A DNA stretch of 64,000 nt, from contig NZ_QVAI01000009.1 of assembly GCF_003427025.1 (NCBI RefSeq), positions 62,001 through 126,000 of the forward strand. The letters run 5' to 3'. Below are positions 1 to 7,588 of the stretch, piece after piece. The notes beneath the pieces are model-generated. The model was given only the letters and a program-made list of their open reading frames with translations. It was not told the origin of the DNA and did no database searches. Position 1 is the first letter of the stretch. Each line of letters begins with the position of its first letter. This DNA is from Jiangella endophytica (lineage in GTDB: Bacteria; Actinomycetota; Actinomycetes; Jiangellales; Jiangellaceae). The position numbers were made by a program, and so were the translations under genes.

Positions 1-411
1 GGCAACTACACCTTCCAGAGCGCGGCCAGCCCGAAGGTCACCATCGCCATGGACCAGAACGTGACCTCGTGCGCCCCGGGCGACACGTTCGCCGGATGCG
101 TCAATCCGGAATCCGACGGCACCACCGTGAAGGTCGACGTCGTCGTGCAGCCCCAGTACCTCGACGGAACGGCCTGCGGGGTGTCCAGTCCGATCACGGT
201 CTTCTCCCACACCCTGCCGGTCTCGACCGCCTACCACCACTATCCGTTGAGCACCCAGGCGGTCCTCGACAAGGACGACGACCTGTTCGGCTGTCCCCGG
301 GTGAACATCGCGATGGACCTCACCTGGGTCTCCGGTCAGCCCATGGTCATCCACACCCAGCGCCCGAACGATCAGCGGCCCGGCTGGGGCGGGATCTACG
401 AGCACTCCTGA
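1..411 (+). CDS. C-terminal part of an exported or surface protein of unknown function (partial)
   Basis: The reading frame is open from the first base of the window to a TGA at 409-411, so the start lies upstream and only 136 residues are visible. The visible part is rich in Thr, Val and Asp and contains five cysteines (one near each of SCAPGD, AGC, TACGV, FGC), which is typical of an extracellular protein with disulfides. An internal ATG at 49 is not needed as a start because coding character continues upstream of it. I do not recognise a family. The gene converges with the sigma-factor gene that ends at 443. Confidence 0.7.
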   Translation, partial: GNYTFQSAASPKVTIAMDQNVTSCAPGDTFAGCVNPESDGTTVKVDVVVQPQYLDGTACGVSSPITVFSHTLPVSTAYHHYPLSTQAVLDKDDDLFGCPRVNIAMDLTWVSGQPMVIHTQRPNDQRPGWGGIYEHS

Positions 412-442
412 CGGACGGCGTCGGCGCGGCGGGCGCGCAACG

Positions 443-1330
443 CTACGGCGCCCGCTCCGCGTCGGCCGTCGGCTCGAACTGCCGCATCTTCTCCGGGTTG
501 ACGACGAAGAAGACCCGCTCGACGCCGCGTTCGGTGACGTCCAGCGCGAGGACGGCCTGCGGTGTGCCGGCGTCGTCGGTGACCAGCAGGCCGCCCCCGC
601 CGTTGACCTCGACGACGCTGAGCGTGAAGTCGTGCCAGTACTTGCGCAGGATGTTGTCGATGAACAGCACCACCCGCGCCACCCCGGCCAGCTCGACCCG
701 CGACGCGCGCACCTTGCCGCCGCCGTCGGCCCGGGCGACGACGTCGTCGGTGAACAGCTTCTCGAGCGCCTCGAGATCGCCGTCGCGGGCCGCGGCGACG
801 AACGTCTCGAGCAGCTGCCGGCGGACCGCGGGCGCGGCCGGCGCCGACCGGCCGGACTCCAGGGCGAGCCGGGCGCGGCGGGCCAGCTGCCTGGCATGCG
901 GCTCGGAGATCTCCAGGATCTCGCCGATGCGCCGGTAGGGGTAGTCGAAGGCCTCGTGCAGGACGTACACGGCCCGCTCGGCCGGCCCGAGCTTCTCGAG
1001 GAGCAGCAGGACCGCGAGGTCGAGCGCCTCGGCCCGTTCCGCGCCGAGCGCGGGATCGTCGCTGGTGTCGACCGGCTCGGGCAGCCACGGGCCGGGATAG
1101 GTCTCGCGGCGCACGCGGGCCGACGTCGCCGCCGTCAGGGCCAGCCGGGTCGCGGTGGTCGTGAGGAAGGCGGCCGGGTTCTCGACCTCGCCGCGGTCGG
1201 TGCGCTGCCAGCGGATCCAGGCGTCCTGCACGATGTCCTCGGCCTCGGCGACGCTGCCCAGCATGCGGTAGGCGATGCCGAACAGCTGCGGCCGAACGTC
1301 GAGGAACTCGGCGACGCCGTCCGTGGTCAC
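443..1330 (-). CDS. ECF41-type RNA polymerase sigma factor with C-terminal SnoaL-like domain
   Basis: 295 residues from a GTG at 1330; a longer GTG start at 1366 would add a low-complexity Gly/Pro lead. Region 2 is seen near residues 12-60 (GIAYRMLG, EDIVQDAWIRW) and region 4 near 108-155 (GPAERAVYVLHE, YRRIGEIL). The linker motif GPWLPEPV at about 80-87 and a C-terminal SnoaL-like domain ending in NPEKM are hallmarks of the ECF41 group, in which the C-terminal extension is known to control sigma activity without a separate anti-sigma factor. It lies 59 bases downstream of, and on the same strand as, the NAD(P)-binding protein gene that is the usual ECF41 target. The inducing signal is unknown. 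Confidence 0.92.
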   Translation of the reverse strand: MTTDGVAEFLDVRPQLFGIAYRMLGSVAEAEDIVQDAWIRWQRTDRGEVENPAAFLTTTATRLALTAATSARVRRETYPGPWLPEPVDTSDDPALGAERAEALDLAVLLLLEKLGPAERAVYVLHEAFDYPYRRIGEILEISEPHARQLARRARLALESGRSAPAAPAVRRQLLETFVAAARDGDLEALEKLFTDDVVARADGGGKVRASRVELAGVARVVLFIDNILRKYWHDFTLSVVEVNGGGGLLVTDDAGTPQAVLALDVTERGVERVFFVVNPEKMRQFEPTADAERAP

Positions 1331-1389
1331 AGGATCACGATATCGGGGCGGCCCCGCCCCGGGCACGCCCGTGGCGGGGCCGGGTGCAC

Positions 1390-2136
1390 CTACGCCTGGG
1401 AGGCCCGCCAGCCGGCCAGGGTGGTCGCGCCCTGCCGGGCCTCGGCTGCGGGGACCAGCGTGTCCTCGCCGAGGGCGGCGCCGAAGTAGCGCGCCCCGGG
1501 GTCGGTGCGGACCTCGCGCGGGTCCTGCCGCGCGGCGAGCGTCGTGCGGACCAGTTCGTCGAGCCGGAACCGCTCCGGCCCGGCGACCTCGACGATCCCG
1601 TTCAGAGGGCTGCCGACGGCCACTTCGGCGACGGCGGCGGACACGTCCTGGGCGGCCATCGGCTGGATGAACACCGGCGCCAGACTGACGACGCCCTCGT
1701 GGGTGGCGTCGTCGGTGATGCCCTTGAGGAACTCGAAGAACTGCGTCGCGTGGACGGTCGAGTAGGGCACCGGGGACGCGGCGATCAGCTTCTCCTGGGC
1801 GATCTTGGCCCGGAAGTAGCCGCTCTCGGCCAGCCGGTCGGTCCCGACGACCGAGAGCGCGACGTGGTGCCCGACGCCGGCCTCGTCCTCCGCGGCGAGC
1901 AGGTTGCCGGTGGACGTCTCGAAGAACTCGAGCGCGGCCGCGGCCTCGAACGACGGCGAGTTCGAGACGTCGACGACGACGTCCGCGCCGTCGAGCGCCT
2001 CCGCCAGCCCTTCACCGGTCAGCGTGTTGACGCCGGTGTTGGGGGCGGCGGCGACGGCCTCGTGGCCCTGGTCGTCGAGGAGCGCGACGACCTTCGAGCC
2101 GATCAGACCGGTACCGCCGATGACGACGATCTTCAT
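1390..2136 (-). CDS. NAD(P)H-binding (NmrA-like) protein, likely COE partner of the ECF41 sigma factor
   Basis: 248 residues starting at ATG 2136. The N terminus is a Rossmann dinucleotide site, IVVIGGTGLIGSKVV at residues 3-17, followed by the extended-SDR/NmrA fold of family members that lack an obvious YxxxK dyad. ECF41 sigma genes are typically preceded by a carboxymuconolactone decarboxylase, oxidoreductase or epimerase (COE) gene that they transcribe; position and family fit that role here. The substrate is not known. A possible ECF41 promoter lies about 55-85 bases upstream. Confidence 0.85.
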   Translation of the reverse strand: MKIVVIGGTGLIGSKVVALLDDQGHEAVAAAPNTGVNTLTGEGLAEALDGADVVVDVSNSPSFEAAAALEFFETSTGNLLAAEDEAGVGHHVALSVVGTDRLAESGYFRAKIAQEKLIAASPVPYSTVHATQFFEFLKGITDDATHEGVVSLAPVFIQPMAAQDVSAAVAEVAVGSPLNGIVEVAGPERFRLDELVRTTLAARQDPREVRTDPGARYFGAALGEDTLVPAAEARQGATTLAGWRASQA

Positions 2137-2189
2137 GGTGCAGCCCTTCCGGAGGGACGGTGGCGGCCGGGCCGGCCGCCGTACACCAG

Positions 2190-2219
2190 GACGACCGATC
2201 AGCCCGCCGATCCGTGACA
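2190..2219 (-). promoter_or_regulatory. Candidate ECF41 promoter for the COE gene
   Basis: Reading the minus strand, TGTCAC (2219-2214) is followed by CGTC (2193-2190). ECF41 promoters are described as TGTCACA, a spacer of about 16, then CGTC. The hexamer matches, but the spacer here is about 19-20 bases, longer than expected, so this is only a candidate. Confidence 0.4.
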
Positions 2220-2222
2220 CTC

Positions 2223-2573
2223 CTACTGTGGCAGCCGATCGCCCTGCCGTTCGACCAGCGCCTCGGGCGCCGTCAGCCGCCAGGCCTCGAACGTCAGCTC
2301 CACCAGCTCGTCGCGCTCGATGCCGTCGAGGTGGACGACCACCCAGCCGAACGCGCCCGCGGTGAACTGGATCTCGAAGACGTCCGGGCGCTCGGCCACC
2401 AGCGCCAGCTGCTCGGCGATGGTCTGCTTCAGCCCGACGGTCGATGTGGCCGGCCACAGATACCCGAACGTCCGGCCGTCGACCCGGAACGTCGTCCAGC
2501 GGTCGGAGTCGGTCCCGCCGGCTCCGGGCAGCCCGGCGACGATGGCGAGGAAGTCGGGGATCGGCACGGCCAT
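2223..2573 (-). CDS. MmcQ/YjbR-family protein
   Basis: 116 residues. The pattern is that of the small MmcQ/YjbR (CyaY-like fold) family: an N-terminal helix with LPG, a Trp-Thr-Thr-Phe-Arg strand, a central LKQTIAEQLAL helix and the closing FGWVVVHLDGIERDELVELTF segment cut here into its typical W-V-V-V and ELV-LTFEAWR elements. Members are often annotated as DNA-binding by fold analogy, but no function is proven for the family. It is a single gene, divergent from the small ORF at 2731. Confidence 0.82.
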   Translation of the reverse strand: MAVPIPDFLAIVAGLPGAGGTDSDRWTTFRVDGRTFGYLWPATSTVGLKQTIAEQLALVAERPDVFEIQFTAGAFGWVVVHLDGIERDELVELTFEAWRLTAPEALVERQGDRLPQ

Positions 2574-2730
2574 GCCCCCATCGAAGCAGGTTCGTCCACC
2601 GTCCGCGCGGCCGGACTGGTCCGGTCATCGTCGACGGCGCGGGCGCTCATGGGGTATTCAGGCTCGCAGGGGCGGTGCGGCGGCCCGGCGCAACGGTGTG
2701 TCGGCGTGGTGCCGGGCAAGGGGGCACGAC

Positions 2731-3039
2731 ATGAGAGATTTCGTCGCGGAGTTCGACCAGGCACTCGGCGCGTTGGGGGTCACCGACCGGCGGGCGGCGC
2801 TGCGGGCGCTGATGCCGTCGGTGGTGCGCTGGTACCAGGACTCGCTGGACCTCGGCGTGCCCGCCCGGCCGGCCGACGTCGATCTGCTGCTCTGGGTGGA
2901 AGAGCTGTCGGCCGGGCTGATCGGGCCGCTGTGCGCCGCCGCCCAGGAGGTTCGCTTCGCCGCGACGCCCGTGCGGCAGCCACGGCGGGTGCCGGGCCAG
3001 CGGCATCCGCGGGCGGCCACCGGCTGGTCCGGACCCTGA
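2731..3039 (+). CDS. Small protein of unknown function
   Basis: 102 residues from ATG 2731, preceded by a purine-rich AAGGGGG about 8 bases upstream. The first 75 residues look helical and well folded (DFVAEFDQALGALGV, RAALRALMPSVVRWYQD, VDLLLWVEELSAGLIGPL); the last 25 are basic and Pro/Gly-rich. I do not recognise a family. The following gene is an exported asparaginase with a separate start region, so co-transcription is possible but not shown. Confidence 0.6.
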   Translation: MRDFVAEFDQALGALGVTDRRAALRALMPSVVRWYQDSLDLGVPARPADVDLLLWVEELSAGLIGPLCAAAQEVRFAATPVRQPRRVPGQRHPRAATGWSGP

Positions 3040-3055
3040 AGCCGGCAGTCGTAAC

Positions 3056-3092
3056 GCCGCGGAAAATCGGGCGGTTCCTCCCGGTAACGGAT
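3056..3092 (+). promoter_or_regulatory. Upstream motif shared with two other exported-protein genes
   Basis: A block reading GCGGAAAATCGGGCG, then GTTCCTCC and GGTAACG, lies 52-88 bases before the asparaginase start. Similar blocks occur at 20070-20105 and 32426-32470, each upstream of another exported-protein gene. The role (activator site or leader RNA) is not known. Confidence 0.35.
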
Positions 3093-3143
3093 CATTGATT
3101 CTTTATGGGCGTCCCTGGTCCTGTGAGCCGGAGGTGCCCTCAG

Positions 3144-4379
3144 ATGTCGTTCCACCGGAACGTCGCGGCGTTGCGTGGTCGCGTCCCGCTGGCGGTCGCG
3201 GCCGCCGTCGCCCTGTTGATCGTGTTCCTGCCCGGCGCGGACGGCGCGCCGGCGCAGCCGCCGCAGGCCGTGCCGAAGTCGGTCGTCCGCGCCGCCGACG
3301 AGGCTCTGCCCACCGTGACCGTCGTCGCCACGGGCGGCACCATGGCCGGCCTGTCGGACACTCCGACCAGCTTCCAGCGCTACCGCGCCGGCACGCTGCT
3401 GATGGAGGACATGCTCGCCGAGGTGCCCAACCTCGACGAGGTGGCCAACGTGAACAGCCTGCAGTTCGGCAACAAGGGCTCCGGCGGCTACACGATCGCC
3501 GAGCTGTACGACCTGTCGCTCGCGGTCGACAACGCGCTGCGGACGTCCGACGGCGTCGTGGTCACGACCGGCACCGACACGATGGAGGAGATCGGCTTCT
3601 TCCTCGACCTGACGGTGCGCAGCCCGAAGCCGGTCGTCATCACCGGCGCGATGCGCCCGTGGACGGTCATCGGGTCCGACGCGCAGGCCAACCTGTTCAA
3701 CGCGATCGTGACGGCGGCCAGCGGTAAGACCGGGTGGTTCGGCACCGTCCTCATGCTCAACGACGAGATCCACGCCGTGCGCGACGTGACGAAGACGTCG
3801 TCGTACCGGATGGACACCTTCCAGACCCCGGAGTTCGGGCTCCTCGGCTACGTCGACGACCTCAAGGTGCGGATCATGCGGATGCCGCCCCGGGCGCTGC
3901 GGGTGTTCGAGACGCGGGGGAGCGTGGTGACGACGGCGAACGCGCTGCGTAACTGGCGCACGCCGTTCGACCTGACGACGATCGAGAAGGCGGACCTGCC
4001 GCGGGTCGAGATCTTCTACAACGCCCAGGAGGCCGGCGGCGAGGCGATCGACGCCTGGGCGGCGGCCGGCGTCGAGGGCATCGTCACCGCCGGGACGGGC
4101 GCCGGCGGCATCTCCGGCGCGGCCGGCCAGGCCCGCACCCGGGCGGTCCAGGTCGGCGTGATGTTCGCGTCGACCACCCGGACCGGATCGGGCAGCGTGT
4201 ACGGCGGCAGCGGCGCGGTCTTCCCCGCCGACTCGCTCAACGCGCCCCACGCCCGGCTGCTGTTGATGATGGCGCTGGCCTTCAACGACGGCGTCGACGA
4301 CGTGCGCGCCGACTTCGTCGAGTGGGCCGGCCTGCAGGCCGACATCACCTCGGCGCTGCCGTCGCTGCGGACGTCCTGA
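3144..4379 (+). CDS. Secreted type II L-asparaginase
   Basis: 411 residues from ATG 3144, chosen over ATG 3105 because GGAGG lies 9 bases upstream and the protein then begins with a standard signal peptide (basic start, then LAVAAAVALLIVFL, cleavage near ADGA). Hydrolyses L-asparagine to aspartate and ammonia. The first catalytic block is VVATGGTMAGL (Thr at about 66) and the second is TGTDTMEE at 142-149. Family members usually have HGTDTMEE, so the His-to-Thr change is mild; the catalytic Thr and Asp are kept. The length is normal for an exported form with a signal sequence. It ends convergently with the gene at 4492, separated by a long inverted repeat. Confidence 0.93.
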   Translation: MSFHRNVAALRGRVPLAVAAAVALLIVFLPGADGAPAQPPQAVPKSVVRAADEALPTVTVVATGGTMAGLSDTPTSFQRYRAGTLLMEDMLAEVPNLDEVANVNSLQFGNKGSGGYTIAELYDLSLAVDNALRTSDGVVVTTGTDTMEEIGFFLDLTVRSPKPVVITGAMRPWTVIGSDAQANLFNAIVTAASGKTGWFGTVLMLNDEIHAVRDVTKTSSYRMDTFQTPEFGLLGYVDDLKVRIMRMPPRALRVFETRGSVVTTANALRNWRTPFDLTTIEKADLPRVEIFYNAQEAGGEAIDAWAAAGVEGIVTAGTGAGGISGAAGQARTRAVQVGVMFASTTRTGSGSVYGGSGAVFPADSLNAPHARLLLMMALAFNDGVDDVRADFVEWAGLQADITSALPSLRTS

Positions 4380-4407
4380 CCTACGCACCTTCGACGGACT
4401 CCCTCCC

Positions 4408-4457
4408 TGATCATCAACCTTTCGTGCCGCCATGACGACACCAAAGGTTGATGATCA
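4408..4457. terminator. Long perfect inverted repeat between convergent genes
   Basis: Arms TGATCATCAACCTTT (4408-4422) and AAAGGTTGATGATCA (4443-4457) are exact complements separated by 20 bases. The position between the asparaginase and the convergent gene ending at 4492 suggests a bidirectional transcription terminator. It resembles the other GTTGAT-type palindromes in this window. Confidence 0.65.
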
Positions 4458-4491
4458 TGGGAAGGCGGCAGCCCCGGCGGCCGTGGCCGGG

Positions 4492-4767
4492 TCAGCGGAC
4501 GGCGCGGGCGGCGGCCTCCAGGAGCGCCTGCCCGACCGCCTCGGCCTCGTCGGGTTTCAGCGTCACCGTGGCCGGTGGAGACCATCGGGCGGTGGCGGTG
4601 AGTTCGACGTGGACGGGCTCGCCGTCGGCCTGGACGACGTTGATACCGATGAGCCAGGTCTGGTGCCAGGCGACCAGGGACGCGACGTACTGCCGGTGCG
4701 GGGCGTGGTCGCCGGCCTCGTTGCACCACTTGAGGACGCACTGGTCGTGGGATGTGGTGGCGGTCAT
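4492..4767 (-). CDS. Small Cys/His-containing protein, possibly DUF6907-like
   Basis: 91 residues from ATG 4767, overlapping the upstream gene by 4 bases (ATGA), so the two are translationally coupled. An N-terminal cluster C-x3-WC-x5-DHAPH is followed by a Trp-rich strand region, an ADGEPVHVELTATA strand and a C-terminal helix PDEAEAVGQALLEAAARAV. This layout (Cys/His start, V-V-L strand, Ala-rich helix) recurs in the next gene and in the ORF at 5605-5868, so the three are probably paralogues. I tentatively compare them with actinobacterial DUF6907 proteins. No enzymatic motif is visible. Confidence 0.7.
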   Translation of the reverse strand: MTATTSHDQCVLKWCNEAGDHAPHRQYVASLVAWHQTWLIGINVVQADGEPVHVELTATARWSPPATVTLKPDEAEAVGQALLEAAARAVR

Positions 4768-5318
4768 CGGCCCAACTCGCTCTCGTGCGCGAAGAACCGG
4801 CGGACATGGTCGAGCTCGGCCTTGACGGCGGTGAGCTGGTCGACCGCCTGCTGGTAGCTGGACATGTGCCGCTCGGCGGTGTCGACGGCGGCGGTGGCGC
4901 GGTCGAGGAGGTCGTTGCCGGTCTCGGCGACGAGGATGCGCCCGGCCCGCCAGTCGACCTTGCCGCGGAAGCCCAGCACGAACCCGCCGAGCCGGTCGGT
5001 GAGGGTCTCGAGCCGCTCGATGATCTGCGCGTCGGACAGCCCCGGCAGGTAGCGTTCGCGCACGTCGGCCAGTAGCGCCGGGGTCCAGCCGGCCCGCTGC
5101 GCGGTGTCGGCGATCTCGGTCAGCTGCCGGGCCACGACGCGGGCCTCGGCCGGGGTGAGGGAGACGTCGACGCGCTGGCCGGCGTCGGTGGGTTCGAGAT
5201 GGATGTCGATGGCGGGTCCCTCGGTGTCGTGCCAGGCGACGATCTCGCCGACATCGTCGCTGAGGAAGGCGGACCGGACGATGACGTCGCGACGGTCCGC
5301 GGCTGGTGTGGTGGCCAC
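4764..5318 (-). CDS. Protein of unknown function, DUF6907-like N-terminal part plus helical C-terminal part
   Basis: 184 residues from GTG 5318, which has GGAGGAG ending about 5 bases upstream; an in-frame TTG at 5330 overlaps that ribosome site and is less likely. The first 85 residues follow the same pattern as the downstream neighbour (AWHDTEGPAIDIHLE, DVSLTPAEARVVARQL). The rest is two helical stretches with coiled-coil character, including QQAVDQLTAVKAELDHVRRF near the end. Stop and next start overlap as ATGA. Function unknown. Confidence 0.7.
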   Translation of the reverse strand: MATTPAADRRDVIVRSAFLSDDVGEIVAWHDTEGPAIDIHLEPTDAGQRVDVSLTPAEARVVARQLTEIADTAQRAGWTPALLADVRERYLPGLSDAQIIERLETLTDRLGGFVLGFRGKVDWRAGRILVAETGNDLLDRATAAVDTAERHMSSYQQAVDQLTAVKAELDHVRRFFAHESELGR

Positions 5319-5604
5319 GGTCTCCTCCAATGGAGTCGCTCAGGAGCGGACTGGGGGCCGGGGGAGCCGTCGTGTGGTCATGCGGATGGGGACGGCGCCG
5401 CCCAGCAGCCGTACCCCTGGACAGGGGACGGCATGAAGATGCGCGTTGGTCGCCGTGCCGTCCCACCGTGAGCGGCCGGTACGAGACCGTCCGGCCGGAT
5501 GCCGCGTCTCGTGGTCGATAGCTGTGCCAGCCCTCCGGGGAGGGGTGGGGCTATGGGGACATGGTAGGGGGTGGTGGGAGGGGGATGTCAAACGGGCGTT
5601 CGAG
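5319..5604. other. Intergenic stretch with no recognised gene
   Basis: About 286 bases between the coupled pair and the small minus-strand ORF ending at 5605. Reading frames here are short and none has a coding-like third-position bias. The promoter of the pair must lie here, but I cannot name specific boxes. Confidence 0.4.
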
Positions 5605-5868
5605 TCATGTGGACAACGGGCCCGGCCGGTCGAGCTGGTCGGCGAGCGCCGTCAGCGCCGCGGCCAGGTCGCGCGCCTGGCCGGCGGCGAACCGCGGCGG
5701 GCGCCGGTCGCCGGACCGGGCCAGCGCCACCACGACGACCGGCTCGCCGGCGCCCTCCAGCCAGGCGGTGCCGCCGCCGGGAAGCTCGTGGAGACCGCCG
5801 AGGCACGCGCCGCTGGGGTCGTGCTCGACGCACCAGGAGTGGCCGTCGGCGGGGTGTGGGGTGCTGAT
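5605..5868 (-). CDS. Small ORF apparently starting at ATC, paralogue of the 4492/4764 proteins
   Basis: 87 residues that look genuinely coding: HSWCVEHDPSGACLGGL, then GEPVVVVALARSGD and a helix AGQARDLAAALTALADQL. It shares the Cys/His start, E-P-V-V-V strand and Ala-rich helix of the two genes downstream. The frame has no ATG, GTG, TTG or CTG between the upstream TGA and the conserved region; the best candidate is ATC at 5868, with GAGGAGG ending 8 bases before it. ATC initiation is rare, so a sequencing error, or a mutation that has silenced the gene, are alternatives. Confidence 0.5.
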   Translation of the reverse strand: MSTPHPADGHSWCVEHDPSGACLGGLHELPGGGTAWLEGAGEPVVVVALARSGDRRPPRFAAGQARDLAAALTALADQLDRPGPLST

Positions 5869-5994
5869 GGGACGAGCCTCCTCGTGCGTGCCGTTGCCCC
5901 CTTGGGATGAGCGTCACATCGGGGTCGTCGCGACGTCAACCGGAGAACGGGTCCGCTTCGACGGCACCCCCTTGCTGATCGATAGGGTCGGTCC

Positions 5995-6855
5995 GTGGTC
6001 CGTCTCGCCGCTGTCGTCGCCGCCCTCGAGCGGCTCTACCCGCCGGAACTGGCCGAGTCGTGGGACGCCGTCGGGCTGGTGTGCGGCGATCCCGACGCTC
6101 GGGTGCGGCGCGTCCTGTTCGCCGTCGATCCCGTCGCCGCCGTCGTCGACGAGGCACTGGCCTGGGAGGCCGACCTCGTCGTCACCCACCATCCGCTGTT
6201 CCTGCGCCCGGTGCACGGGGTGCCGGCCACGACGCCGAAGGGGCGGCTGGTGCACCGGCTGATCGCCGGCGGCGTCGCGCTGCACACGGCGCACACCAAC
6301 GCCGACCGTGCCGCTCCGGGCGTCAACGACGCGCTCGCCTCGGCGCTCGGCCTGGAGGGCACCCGCCCGCTGGTGCCCGCCGGCGCCGACGACCCCGCGC
6401 TCGGCCTGGGCCGCATCGGCCGGCTCCCTGCGCCGGAGCCGCTGGCCGCGTTCGTCCGCCGGGTGGCCGCGGCGCTCCCGGTGACGGCGTCCGGGGTGCG
6501 CGCCATGGGCGACCCGGACGCCGTCGTCGCGACGGTGGCGGTGTGCGGCGGCGCGGGCGACTCCCTGCTCGGCACGGTGCGGGCCGCGGGCGTCGACGCG
6601 TACGTGACGGCCGACCTGCGCCACCACCCGTCGTCGGAGGCGGGCGAGGCCGGCGGGCCGGCGCTCGTCGACGTCGCGCACTGGGCCAGCGAGTGGCCGT
6701 GGCTGCCCGACGCCGCGGCCCTGCTGGCGGCCGAGTTGTCGGGCGCAGGCGATACGGTGGAGACTCGCGTCTCGACCACGCCGACCGATCCGTGGACACT
6801 GCATCGAATCGCCCGGGAATCCGGGGCCGACGAAGGAGCTCACGCTGAACGCTGA
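5995..6855 (+). CDS. Nif3-like dinuclear metal-centre protein
   Basis: 286 residues from GTG 5995. The metal-binding blocks of the Nif3/YbgI family are present in order: THHPLFLRP near residue 64, HTAHTNAD near 99, a central [10 protein letters not shown] near 182, DLRHHPSSE near 205 and DVAHWASE near 223. The larger YqfO-type insert is missing, giving the compact bacterial form. The family is widely conserved; a GTP cyclohydrolase-like activity has been suggested but the physiological role is unsettled. The C-terminal 11 bases overlap the next gene, which has the same neighbour in many actinobacteria. Confidence 0.9.
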   Translation: MVRLAAVVAALERLYPPELAESWDAVGLVCGDPDARVRRVLFAVDPVAAVVDEALAWEADLVVTHHPLFLRPVHGVPATTPKGRLVHRLIAGGVALHTAHTNADRAAPGVNDALASALGLEGTRPLVPAGADDPALGLGRIGRLPAPEPLAAFVRRVAAALPVTASGVRAMGDPDAVVATVAVCGGAGDSLLGTVRAAGVDAYVTADLRHHPSSEAGEAGGPALVDVAHWASEWPWLPDAAALLAAELSGAGDTVETRVSTTPTDPWTLHRIARESGADEGAHAER

Positions 6856-7588
6856 CCCCGCCGTCCAGTTGCGGCTGCTCGACGTCCAGGCGGTCGACCA
6901 GCGGCTCGATCAGCTGGCCCACCGCCGCCGGACGCTGCCCGAGGCCGCCGAGCTCGAGACGCTCGCCGGCGAGCACAGCCGGCTGCGCGACGCCGAGGTC
7001 GTCGCCGGCACGGCGGTCACCGACCTCGAGCGCGAGCAGAAGCGCGCCGACGCCGAGGTCGAGCAGGTCCGGGGCCGCAAAGACCGCGACCAGAAGCGGC
7101 TCGACGCCGGGCAGGTGTCGTCGGCGAAGGAGCTCGAGAGCCTGCAGAGCGAGATCGCCTCGCTCAACCGCCGCCAGGGCGTGCTCGAGGACGCCGAGAT
7201 CGAGATCATGGAGCGGCTCGAGGAGGCGCAGAACGAGGCCGCCGCGCTGGCCGCCGAGCGCGAGAGCGTCGGCAAGAAGGCGCAGGAGGTCCAGGCCGCC
7301 CGCGACGCCGCGTGGGCGCAGATCGACCAGGACGCCACCGGTTCGCGGGCCGAGCGCCAGGCGCTGGCCGCCGACATCCCGGCCGACCTGCTGGCGCTGT
7401 ACGAGAAGATCCGCGCCGACCGCGGCGGCATCGGGGCGGCCGCGCTGCGGCAGCGCCGCTGCGAGGGCTGCATGCTGCAGCTCGACGCCGCCGAGCTGGG
7501 CCGCATCCGCGGGCTTGCGCCCGACGTCGTGTTCCGCCACGACGAGTGCCGGCGCATCCTGGTCCGTACCCCCGAGTCGGGGCTGTGA
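6845..7588 (+). CDS. C4-type zinc-ribbon coiled-coil protein (starts with CTG)
   Basis: 247 residues. The start is taken as CTG 6845, with GAAGGAG 8-9 bases before it, giving an N terminus (M)[17 protein letters not shown] that matches the usual beginning of this family; the first conventional start in frame, TTG 6869, would remove eight conserved residues. Residues 10-190 form a long charged coiled coil. The C-terminal ribbon has CEGC, then HDEC, so the ligands look like Cys-Cys-His-Cys rather than four Cys. It lies between nif3 and the RNase H gene and overlaps both (11 and 4 bases). The exact function is unknown; it may bind nucleic acid. Confidence 0.88.
   Translation: MNADPAVQLRLLDVQAVDQRLDQLAHRRRTLPEAAELETLAGEHSRLRDAEVVAGTAVTDLEREQKRADAEVEQVRGRKDRDQKRLDAGQVSSAKELESLQSEIASLNRRQGVLEDAEIEIMERLEEAQNEAAALAAERESVGKKAQEVQAARDAAWAQIDQDATGSRAERQALAADIPADLLALYEKIRADRGGIGAAALRQRRCEGCMLQLDAAELGRIRGLAPDVVFRHDECRRILVRTPESGL

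Noticed and set aside
2658-4433. 591-residue minus-strand frame across the asparaginase gene
   Set aside because: It is the antisense shadow of a clear asparaginase gene and its composition is Arg/Gly/His-rich without motifs.
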